A stretch of DNA of 5,350 nt from Microbacteriaceae bacterium (GTDB lineage: Bacteria; Actinomycetota; Actinomycetes; Actinomycetales; Microbacteriaceae): the NCBI GenBank assembly GCA_947452355.1, contig CANGCU010000092.1, positions 1-5,350 of the forward strand. Reading direction: 5' to 3'. Shown piece after piece: positions 1 to 5,350 of this stretch. Within the stretch, counting starts at the first letter, position 1. Each line of letters opens with the position of its first letter. A program made the position numbers and the translations under genes. Under the pieces are notes generated by a model, which saw nothing but the letters and a program-made list of their open reading frames with translations, made no database searches and had not been told where the DNA came from.

Positions 1-1242
1 ATCGGTGCCGTTGTTGGCATTCTGATTGGCAAATTTGCGCTCGCGAAATCGGGAACCGACGGCGAGACGGTCGCCGCACTGACGATGGCAAAAGACCTCC
101 AGGACAAACGGATCGCCGAACTTCAGGGCTTTCTCAACGAGTTCCGCGAGAAAGAGGCAAAACGCACTGCTGACGACAACGCCGTTGTCAACAAACTCGA
201 GCCGGTCACGCTCATGCTCCAACAACTCGGTGAATCGGTTCGAACAATGGAAAACGAGCGCGGAAACCAATACACCTCGGTCGTCGACGCACTCCGAATG
301 ACGGTGGAAAAAACCGAGACGCTGACGGGGCTGACCGCTGGACTCAAGGCGGCACTCGGATCGGGCGGTTCGTCGAACGTGCGCGGCGGATGGGGAGAGC
401 ACCAACTTCGCCGACTCATCGAAGCGGCCGGCCTTGTCGAACACGCGGATTTCAACACACAGGTTCAGGTCGACGCGCTCGACGAAGACGACAAGAAGGG
501 CCGACCCGACCTCGTCGTCCACCTTCCTGGCGACCGCCACATCATTATCGACTCGAAGGTTCCGACGAACGCCTACATGGAAGCCGTCGATGCCGCCGCC
601 GAGGGTCGCGACAACACCGCTCTCTTGAAAAAGCACGCCGGCGAAGTTCGCAAACACATGAAAGACATTCGCGATCGCAAATACACGGTCAAGCTGGGCG
701 GAAGCGCCGACTACGTCATCATGTTCGTCCCGAGCGAAACAATTCTCACGGCGGCGTTAAACGCCGATCCGGGGCTGTACGACGACGCCCTGGACATGAA
801 CATCGCACTCGTGTCCCCCAACGTGCTTTTCATGTCCCTCAAGTCGATTGCGTTCTTGTGGCATCAACAAGAACAATTCGAAAAGGTTCACGTCATCGTC
901 GACCTCGGAAAGGCTCTGTACACCGAGTTCTACAATCTGGCCGATTTGGTCAAGAAACTGGGCGACAATTTCGGAACGGTTCTCAACTCGTACAACGCGG
1001 TCGTGAGCAAGATGAACGGTGGGTTGCTGCGGGCCGCGAAAGCGCTTCCGGGCTCCGCGAGCGCCGATATGCCCCCCGTCGTAGCGGTGTCCAAGGCGGT
1101 CACGGCCCCGAAGGTGGACAAGTACCCCGCCCCCGATCCGGACGCGCTCGAGCTCGACGTGGTCATGAGCGCCAACGCCGAGGAATTAGAAATCTTCGAT
1201 GAAGAGACCACAATGGACGTAGATGGGGACGACACGGCTTAG
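1..1242 (+). CDS. rmuC: DNA recombination protein RmuC, 5' end missing
   Basis: RmuC-family protein, linked in E. coli to limiting DNA inversion and recombination; its core is considered a divergent PD-(D/E)XK nuclease fold. Frame 1 has no stop back to base 1, so the ATG at 85 is internal and the true start lies left of the window. The first visible codons (IGAVVGILIGKFALA) are the end of an N-terminal membrane helix. A long charged, coiled-coil-like stretch follows at visible residues about 29-118. The RmuC domain then shows RGGWGE (about 128-133), RPDLVV (168-173), IDSK (183-186, the presumed D...D-x-K nuclease core), DYVIMFVPSE (237-246) and VSPNVLFMSLKSIAFLW (271-287). The last 40 or so residues form an acidic tail. 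413 residues are visible, so few are probably missing. The 3' end overlaps the transporter gene by 20 bases. Family assignment is firm; biochemical role in this organism is inferred. Confidence 0.93.
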   Translation: MGAVVGILIGKFALAKSGTDGETVAALTMAKDLQDKRIAELQGFLNEFREKEAKRTADDNAVVNKLEPVTLMLQQLGESVRTMENERGNQYTSVVDALRMTVEKTETLTGLTAGLKAALGSGGSSNVRGGWGEHQLRRLIEAAGLVEHADFNTQVQVDALDEDDKKGRPDLVVHLPGDRHIIIDSKVPTNAYMEAVDAAAEGRDNTALLKKHAGEVRKHMKDIRDRKYTVKLGGSADYVIMFVPSETILTAALNADPGLYDDALDMNIALVSPNVLFMSLKSIAFLWHQQEQFEKVHVIVDLGKALYTEFYNLADLVKKLGDNFGTVLNSYNAVVSKMNGGLLRAAKALPGSASADMPPVVAVSKAVTAPKVDKYPAPDPDALELDVVMSANAEELEIFDEETTMDVDGDDTA

Positions 1243-2431
1243 CTGGTTAAATCGCGACACGATTGTCGCGATTATTGGAGTTGTTCTCGTCGCCATGAGC
1301 ATGCGGGTTGCCGTTGCCGGAATCAGCCCGATTTACGACATCGTGAACGTCGACGTCCCGTTGGGAATTGACGCCCGAGCCGTGCTCGGTTCGCTCCCGC
1401 CAATTGGTTTCGTCATCGGAGGGCTTATCGCGCCGCGGGTGAACCGAGCGGTCGGGCTCGAATGGAACCTCGTCGTTCTGTTGTCACTCATGGTTGTGGG
1501 GCACATCGTTCGCGGGCTCGCGAATTCCTGGGTCACGATCACCGTCGGATCAGCACTCGTTCTCATTGGAAGCGGAATGGGAAACGTGTCCCTTCCGCCC
1601 GTCGTCAAACACTATTTCCCCAGGGCCATCGGGCCAATGACATCCACCTACATGACCTTCGTGTCAATCGGGTCCATCCTTCCGCCACTTATCGCCGTCA
1701 ATCTGTCTCTCGCGACGTCGTGGCGGTTCGCGCTCGGGGGGTGGGTGATTTTCGCGATTGGCGCGATCATCCCCTGGGTGATGGAGATTCGCCGTGGACG
1801 GCGTTCGACGGACGCACCGACCAGTTCTGTTCGTGGCCCGCGCCTGAATGTGTATCGATCTGTCACCGCGTGGGCGGTTGCCCTCTGCCTTGCGGTGTCG
1901 TCCATCACGGGATACGGAATGTTCGCGTGGCTGCCGGACATCGCCAAGGAGGCCGTCGGACTGAACGAGTCCGAAGGTGGGTTCATGCTCGCCCTGTTCG
2001 CCGCTGCAGGGCTCCCCCTCGCGTTCGGAATTCCGATTCTCGCCAGCCGAATGAAAAACGTCGCCAACCTCGTCTACGTGGGGGCCGGGCTCACCATCGC
2101 GGGTGCACTCGGTTTGGCATTCGCGCCAACGGTTGCGCCCTACCTGTGGGCATTCATCTTTGGCACCGGCCCGCTCTTGTTTCCTCTCGCACTGGCACTC
2201 ATTAACCTTCGAACGAAGTCGAGTAACGCGTCACTTCAGCTCAGCGCCTTCGCACAATTCGTGGCGTATTCGATTGCCGCGACCGTCGCCCCGTTGATGG
2301 GACTCTCGCGGGCCATCACCGGAAATTGGCACGTGGCGCTCGTCGGGATCGCCTGCAGTGGGCTAGCCGCGGTGTGGGCGGGCACAGTGCTGTCGCGGAA
2401 CCACTCCGTCGAATCCGAACTCGCCGATTAG
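1223..2431 (+). CDS. MFS transporter, CynX/NimT (cyanate permease-like) family
   Basis: Predicted 402-residue inner-membrane protein with about 12 hydrophobic segments, near residues 13-35, 53-71, 82-100, 103-121, 138-160, 168-186, 213-232, 250-272, 281-302, 306-328, 337-360 and 370-391. A basic cytoplasmic loop (EIRRGRRSTDA, 188-198) divides the two six-helix halves, as in the major facilitator superfamily. The segment GSGMGNVSLPPVVKHYFP (116-133) resembles the G-x-G-x-x-N-x-x-L-P-x-x-x-K-x-x-F-P signature of CynX/NimT-type permeases, and length fits that group (about 380-400). An in-frame TAG sits immediately before the ATG at 1223 and the next ATG (1295) falls inside helix 1, so 1223 is the best start. 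No clear Shine-Dalgarno precedes it; the start lies within the end of rmuC, suggesting translational coupling. Family members move cyanate, nitroimidazoles or other small compounds; substrate here is unknown. Confidence 0.88.
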   Translation: MGTTRLSWLNRDTIVAIIGVVLVAMSMRVAVAGISPIYDIVNVDVPLGIDARAVLGSLPPIGFVIGGLIAPRVNRAVGLEWNLVVLLSLMVVGHIVRGLANSWVTITVGSALVLIGSGMGNVSLPPVVKHYFPRAIGPMTSTYMTFVSIGSILPPLIAVNLSLATSWRFALGGWVIFAIGAIIPWVMEIRRGRRSTDAPTSSVRGPRLNVYRSVTAWAVALCLAVSSITGYGMFAWLPDIAKEAVGLNESEGGFMLALFAAAGLPLAFGIPILASRMKNVANLVYVGAGLTIAGALGLAFAPTVAPYLWAFIFGTGPLLFPLALALINLRTKSSNASLQLSAFAQFVAYSIAATVAPLMGLSRAITGNWHVALVGIACSGLAAVWAGTVLSRNHSVESELAD

Positions 2432-2455
2432 TTAGTCGAGCCAGCGCTCGGCGAG
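2420..2455 (+). terminator. Candidate hairpin at the transporter/glpX convergent junction
   Basis: Two alternative stems overlap the abutting stop codons. The outer one is a perfect 8-bp inverted repeat, CTCGCCGA (2420-2427) with TCGGCGAG (2448-2455), around a 20-base loop. The inner one is GTCGAGC (2435-2441) with GCTCGGC (2446-2452) around the loop CAGC: 7 pairs including one G-U when read on the + strand. On the - strand that G-U becomes a mismatch, so the inner hairpin is stronger for the transporter transcript. No T-run follows on either strand, so this is not a canonical intrinsic terminator. Both arms are largely coding sequence, so chance and codon preference could account for it. Confidence 0.3.
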
Positions 2456-3406
2456 ATAATCCGAATTCACACGGCGAACCGTGCCCGAACGGGAACGGAA
2501 AATGACACTCTCAGTACGCAGCCACTTTCCCTCGTGTCGAACGCCACGAACGAGTTCGCCGTCCGTGACGCCCGTCGCCACGAAGAAGGTGTTGTCACTC
2601 GCGACGAGTTCGTCGGCCGAATAGACATAATCGAACTTGAGCCCCGCGGCCGCACCGCGCTCACGTTCCTCATCCGTGCCAGGAAACAGTCGCCCCTGGA
2701 TGAAGCCACCCATTGCCTTGATGGCACACGTCACGGCGACGCCTTCGGGGCTGCCTCCGACACCGAAACACATGTCGATGCGGTTGTCGTCACGCGCGGC
2801 GTTAATCCCTGCGGCGACGTCTCCGTCAAGAATCAATCGGGTGTGGGCACCTGCGGTGCGAATCTCTTCAATCGCGTCCGCATGCCGAGGACGATCGAGA
2901 ATAGCGACCTTGATCTCGTTGACCGGCTTTTTCTTCGCTTTCGCGAGCGCCTTGATGTTGTCTGTTAGTGACTGGGATAAATCGATGACACCGTGAGCGT
3001 GCGCGCTGGACACGAGCTTCTCCATGTAAAAAACGCTGGAGGCGTCGAGCATCGAGCCGCGATCGGAAACCGCCAACATCGAAATCGCGTGGCCGCGACC
3101 CGCCGCGGTCAGACTCGTACCGTCGATCGGATCGACCGCGATGTCGCACTCGGGGCCGTTTCCGTTACCGACGACCTCGCCGTTGAAGAGCATCGGGGCC
3201 TTGTCTTTCTCGCCCTCACCGATCACGACGGTTCCCTGAAAGTTCACGGTCCCGAGAAATTTGCGCATTGCGTCGACCGCTGCGCCGTCCGCCGCATTTT
3301 TATCGCCACGACCAATGAACGGCAGCGCGCGAATTGCGGCCGCTTCGGTCGATCGCACCAGTTCAAGCGCGAGGTTCCGATCAGGTTGGGTGAATTGCGT
3401 GTTCAT
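2432..3406 (-). CDS. glpX: Fructose-1,6-bisphosphatase class II (GlpX)
   Basis: Hydrolyses fructose-1,6-bisphosphate to fructose-6-phosphate, the committed cytosolic step of gluconeogenesis; class II enzymes need divalent metal ions. The 324-residue product has the full family motif set: IGRGDKNAADGAA (31-43), GEGEKDKAPML (63-73), VDPIDGTSLTA (91-101), FGVGGSPEGVA (214-224) and a C-terminal SDNTFFVATGVTDG block. By alignment from memory with E. coli GlpX, D40, E64, D92, T97 and E221 match the metal or substrate residues D33, E57, D85, T90 and E213. The DPIDGT form differs from DPIEGT of E. coli. I chose the ATG at 3404-3406 because AAGGGAA precedes it at good spacing and PDRNLALELVR then starts near the N-terminus as in relatives; an in-frame TTG at 3436 would add ten residues but lacks a ribosome binding site. 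It is divergent from fbaA and its stop abuts the transporter stop. Confidence 0.96.
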   Translation of the reverse strand: MNTQFTQPDRNLALELVRSTEAAAIRALPFIGRGDKNAADGAAVDAMRKFLGTVNFQGTVVIGEGEKDKAPMLFNGEVVGNGNGPECDIAVDPIDGTSLTAAGRGHAISMLAVSDRGSMLDASSVFYMEKLVSSAHAHGVIDLSQSLTDNIKALAKAKKKPVNEIKVAILDRPRHADAIEEIRTAGAHTRLILDGDVAAGINAARDDNRIDMCFGVGGSPEGVAVTCAIKAMGGFIQGRLFPGTDEERERGAAAGLKFDYVYSADELVASDNTFFVATGVTDGELVRGVRHEGKWLRTESVIFRSRSGTVRRVNSDYLAERWLD

Positions 3407-3409
3407 AGA

Positions 3410-3416
3410 TTCCCTT
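3410..3416 (-). promoter_or_regulatory. Ribosome binding site of glpX, decides the start
   Basis: Read on the - strand, AAGGGAA lies 3 bases before the ATG at 3406, placing the AAGG core 6 bases upstream. It supports this ATG over the in-frame TTG at 3436, which has no purine-rich sequence in front of it. Confidence 0.7.
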
Positions 3417-3518
3417 GAGTCCTGTGAGAGTGGCAACGTCGGTGGTGAGACGGCTTAGTCCCAGAGTAACCGTTAGCGCCGAACAGTAGACTGAGGGCGC
3501 GCTCAAACCCTTTACAAC

Positions 3519-3525
3519 AAGGAGA
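3519..3525 (+). promoter_or_regulatory. Ribosome binding site of fbaA
   Basis: AAGGAGA, a near-consensus Shine-Dalgarno, ends 3 bases before the ATG at 3529, so its AAGG core is 6 bases away. It is the strongest translation signal in the window, in keeping with an abundant central-metabolism enzyme. Confidence 0.85.
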
Positions 3526-3528
3526 ACC

Positions 3529-4551
3529 ATGCCAGTCGCAACGCCCGACAAGTACGCCGAAATGCTCGACACCGCGAAGAAGAACGTGTTTGCGTTCCCC
3601 GCGATCAATGTCTCGTCATCCTCCACGATCAACGCCGTGTTGCAGGGACTCACCGAAGCAGGTTCGGACGGAATCATTCAGGTCACGACCGGTGGAGCCG
3701 ACTTCTTTGCGGGACACACAGTCAAAGCCCGCGCAACCGGTGCGATCGCTATGGCCAAATATGTCCACGAGGTTGCGAAGTCGTACCCGATTACGGTCGC
3801 CGTGCACACGGACCACTGCCCCAAGGATGCCCTCGACGGTTTCGTGTTCCCGCTCATCGAGGCGAGCGAAGAGGAAGTCAAGGCGGGTCGAAACCCAATC
3901 TTCCAGTCGCACATGTGGGACGGTTCGGCTGTTCCACTCGCCGAGAACCTCGAAATCGCTCAGCAGATTTTGGCCAAGACAAAGAACATCAACGCCATTC
4001 TTGAAGTTGAAATCGGTGTCGTTGGCGGCGAAGAGGACGGTGTCAGCCATGACATCAACGAAAACCTGTACACGACTCTCGACGACGCCATTGCCACCGT
4101 CGAGGCTCTCGGTCTCGGCGAAAACGGTCGCTACATGGCGGCACTGACCTTCGGAAACGTGCACGGCGTGTACAAGCCAGGCAACGTGAAGTTGCGCCCC
4201 GAGATTCTCGCCGACATCCAGAACGGGCTCGCGGCAAAATATGGCACCGACCCCAAGCCCCTCGACCTCGTTTTTCACGGTGGGTCCGGCTCGACCGAGG
4301 ACGAAATCTTCGAGGCCGTTCGCAACGGTGTCATCAAAATGAACCTCGACACCGACACCCAATACGCGTACACGCGCTCCGTCGCGGGAACGATGTTCAC
4401 GAACTACGACGGCGTCCTCAAGGTCGACGGCGAAGTCGGAAACAAGAAGGTCTATGACCCTCGTTCATGGGGCAAGCTCGCCGAGACGGCGATGGCATCG
4501 CGTGTCGTCGACTACGCGAAGCAGCTCGGTAGTGCGGGTCACGCACTGTAG
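3529..4551 (+). CDS. fbaA: Fructose-bisphosphate aldolase class II
   Basis: Zinc-dependent cytosolic aldolase that interconverts fructose-1,6-bisphosphate with dihydroxyacetone phosphate and glyceraldehyde-3-phosphate, in glycolysis and gluconeogenesis. The 340-residue product matches the usual length of the actinobacterial class II enzyme. Visible landmarks are FAFPAINVSSSSTINAVL (21-38), HTDHC (93-97) with the catalytic Asp95 and zinc ligand His96, EVEIGVVGGEEDGV (159-172), FGNVHGVYKPGNVKL (207-221) with zinc ligand His211, LVFHGGSGST (246-255) with His249, and KMNLDTDTQYA (269-279), the phosphate and substrate-binding segment. The three histidines correspond to H110, H226 and H264 of the E. 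coli enzyme. The ATG is fixed by AAGGAGA just upstream. The gene is intact, diverges from glpX, which uses its product, and converges on ispH with 3 bases between stop codons. Confidence 0.97.
   Translation: MPVATPDKYAEMLDTAKKNVFAFPAINVSSSSTINAVLQGLTEAGSDGIIQVTTGGADFFAGHTVKARATGAIAMAKYVHEVAKSYPITVAVHTDHCPKDALDGFVFPLIEASEEEVKAGRNPIFQSHMWDGSAVPLAENLEIAQQILAKTKNINAILEVEIGVVGGEEDGVSHDINENLYTTLDDAIATVEALGLGENGRYMAALTFGNVHGVYKPGNVKLRPEILADIQNGLAAKYGTDPKPLDLVFHGGSGSTEDEIFEAVRNGVIKMNLDTDTQYAYTRSVAGTMFTNYDGVLKVDGEVGNKKVYDPRSWGKLAETAMASRVVDYAKQLGSAGHAL
4529..4549 (+). terminator. Candidate hairpin over the fbaA stop codon
   Basis: AGTGCG (4531-4536) and CGCACT (4542-4547) form a perfect 6-bp stem with loop GGTCA; two outer G-U pairs (4529/4549 and 4530/4548) extend it when read on the + strand. 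It covers the last codons of fbaA and reaches into the stop codon. No T-run follows, so it could at best be a non-canonical terminator or an mRNA 3'-end stabiliser. A second small stem, GGAC-CGAC-GTCC, follows at 4558-4569 inside the end of ispH. Confidence is low because the arms are coding sequence. Confidence 0.28.
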
Positions 4552-4554
4552 GAG

Positions 4555-5350
4555 TTAGGACCGACGTCCACCCAGCGGGCGGTCACCCTCGCCGCGAAGT
4601 TCCTTCGGAAGCGAAAACATGAGGTCTTCCGTCGCGGTCGTGACGGTCTCGACGTGGGCGAATCCCGCGGCACGGATATCGGACAGCAACTCATCAACGA
4701 GGTATTCGGGAACACTCGCACCCGACGAGATCCCAATCGTTGAAACTCCGTCTAGCCATTCCTGCTTCACTTCGCTCGCGTAATCGATGCGATAGGCGGC
4801 GCGGGCTCCCGTTTCCAGTGCTACCTCGACAAGTCGAACGGAGTTCGACGAATTCGACGACCCGACCACCAACACCAGGTCGCACTCGGGCGCAATCTTC
4901 TTGATCGCGACCTGGCGGTTCTGGGTCGCATAGCAAATGTCGTCGCTCGGTGGATCTTGCAAGTGGGGAAAACGCGCTCGCAACCGTCGAACCGTCTCCA
5001 TCGTCTCGTCGACCGACAGTGTGGTTTGCGACAGCCAAATCAGGTTCTCGGTCTCGGGCACCTCAATGATGTCCGCCTCGACGGGATTGTTCACGAGTGT
5101 CGTCTGGTCCGGGGCGTGCCCCATTGTTCCTTCGACCTCTTCGTGACCCTCGTGCCCAACGAGAAGGATGTGAAAACCGGTTCGGGAAAAACGTTCGGCC
5201 TCGCGGTGAACCTTCGTGACGAGTGGACAGGTCGCATCGATCGCCATAAGGTTCCGGTCGAACGCATCGCTCTTCACCTTGGGCGAGACACCGTGCGCAC
5301 TGAACACGAGGTGCGACCCCTCGGGAACCTCGTCAACTTCGTTGACGAAA
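4555..5350 (-). CDS. ispH: 4-hydroxy-3-methylbut-2-enyl diphosphate reductase (IspH/LytB), 5' end missing
   Basis: [4Fe-4S] enzyme of the last MEP-pathway step, reducing HMBPP to isopentenyl and dimethylallyl diphosphate in the cytosol. The frame is open to base 5350: residues [14 protein letters not shown] precede FSAHGVSP without a stop, so the GTG at 5307 is an internal valine and the gene begins right of the window. Among the 264 visible residues are FSAHGVSP (16-23, matching E. coli H74), [11 protein letters not shown] (38-48) with cluster Cys41 (E. coli C96), [13 protein letters not shown] (65-77) with His69 and Glu71 (H124 and the proton-relay E126), [17 protein letters not shown] with Cys139 (C197), [10 protein letters not shown] (161-170) and [10 protein letters not shown] near the C-terminus. 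The first cluster cysteine and the H41 equivalent are off the edge; roughly 50-75 residues are missing by comparison with full-length relatives. Nothing in the visible part suggests inactivation. Confidence 0.96.
   Translation of the reverse strand, partial: FVNEVDEVPEGSHLVFSAHGVSPKVKSDAFDRNLMAIDATCPLVTKVHREAERFSRTGFHILLVGHEGHEEVEGTMGHAPDQTTLVNNPVEADIIEVPETENLIWLSQTTLSVDETMETVRRLRARFPHLQDPPSDDICYATQNRQVAIKKIAPECDLVLVVGSSNSSNSVRLVEVALETGARAAYRIDYASEVKQEWLDGVSTIGISSGASVPEYLVDELLSDIRAAGFAHVETVTTATEDLMFSLPKELRGEGDRPLGGRRS

Larger units (their letters stand above)
3407..3528. promoter_or_regulatory. Divergent glpX/fbaA control region
   Basis: This 122-bp gap between two divergent start codons must hold both promoters unless they lie inside the genes. 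On the fbaA side, TAGACT (3487-3492) fits the actinobacterial -10 pattern TANNNT and would start transcription about 30 bases before the fbaA ATG; no good -35 is visible at 16-18 bp upstream. I could not identify a convincing glpX promoter. Small symmetric elements are present: TAAC-C-GTTA (3467-3475) and the near-palindrome GAGGGCGCGCTC (3493-3504, one mismatched pair), which would lie at or just after the proposed fbaA start site. GTGAGA occurs twice, at 3424 and 3445, 21 bp apart. The existence of a control region is secure from layout; the individual elements are weak guesses. Confidence 0.5.

Noticed and set aside
390..1202. 270-codon arginine-rich frame inside rmuC
   Set aside because: It is a +2 shadow frame of rmuC with very high Arg/His/Gly content and no domain; rmuC itself shows continuous family motifs over the same bases.
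1462..2205. 247-codon frame inside the transporter gene
   Set aside because: It is a shifted shadow frame rich in Arg and His with no membrane segments, whereas the main frame has 12 helices and the CynX-like motif.
2534..2968. 144-codon + strand frame opposite glpX
   Set aside because: It is antisense to conserved GlpX coding sequence and has no recognisable motif or ribosome binding site.
3404..3436. Longer glpX starting at the TTG at 3436
   Set aside because: No Shine-Dalgarno precedes it, and the added ten residues do not resemble the family N-terminus; the ATG at 3406 has AAGGGAA at good spacing.
3407..3528. Possible riboswitch or small RNA in the intergenic region
   Set aside because: The spacer is only 122 bp and must house two promoters and two leaders; no extended stem structure or known aptamer pattern was visible.
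3616..4362. Long open frame (248 codons) antisense to fbaA
   Set aside because: It lies wholly opposite a fully recognisable aldolase, and its product shows no family motif. GC-rich codon bias leaves this antisense frame free of stops.
5305..5307. ispH start at the GTG at 5307
   Set aside because: The upstream in-frame residues ([10 protein letters not shown]) match the conserved region before the FSAHGVSP motif, so this GTG codes for an internal valine.
1..5350. Novel defence, mobile or biosynthetic system
   Set aside because: All five genes belong to recognised families typical of chromosomal core or near-core content. No transposase, integrase, toxin-antitoxin pair, tandem repeat array or RNA gene was seen on either strand.

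Overview
The window looks like a stretch of ordinary, tightly packed actinobacterial chromosome. The likely source is the Micrococcales, possibly a compact-genome member of the Microbacteriaceae. That placement is an inference from moderately high GC by eye (close to 60%), the sequence style of GlpX and class II aldolase, and the near absence of intergenic DNA. No 16S or other phylogenetic marker is present to confirm it.

Layout from left to right. (1) An rmuC-type gene on the + strand is cut by the left edge: its reading frame is open back to base 1 and encodes the end of an N-terminal membrane anchor there. (2) A 402-residue, 12-helix MFS transporter of the CynX/NimT type starts inside the last 20 bases of rmuC, on the same strand. 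(3) glpX, the class II fructose-1,6-bisphosphatase, lies on the - strand. Its stop codon directly abuts the stop codon of the transporter, with no base between them. (4) A 122-bp divergent intergenic region is the only real non-coding space in the window. (5) fbaA, the class II (zinc) fructose-bisphosphate aldolase, lies on the + strand. (6) ispH, the 4-hydroxy-3-methylbut-2-enyl diphosphate reductase, lies on the - strand and is cut by the right edge. It converges on fbaA with only 3 bases between the stop codons.

fbaA and glpX encode consecutive gluconeogenic steps: triose phosphates to fructose-1,6-bisphosphate, then to fructose-6-phosphate. They are transcribed divergently from one shared control region. 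ispH performs the last step of the MEP isoprenoid pathway, which starts from pyruvate and glyceraldehyde-3-phosphate, so it draws on the same triose pool; this is a metabolic link, not evidence of co-regulation. RmuC is associated with DNA recombination and limiting inversions. The transporter's substrate cannot be read from the sequence.

I found no mobile element, CRISPR array, tRNA, rRNA, long repeat or evidence of a novel multi-gene system. The most interesting points are architectural. Both convergent gene pairs have almost no spacer, and at each junction a GC-rich hairpin is formed partly by coding sequence. rmuC and the transporter overlap, and the transporter has no clear ribosome binding site. 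The short fbaA/glpX spacer carries small symmetric motifs.
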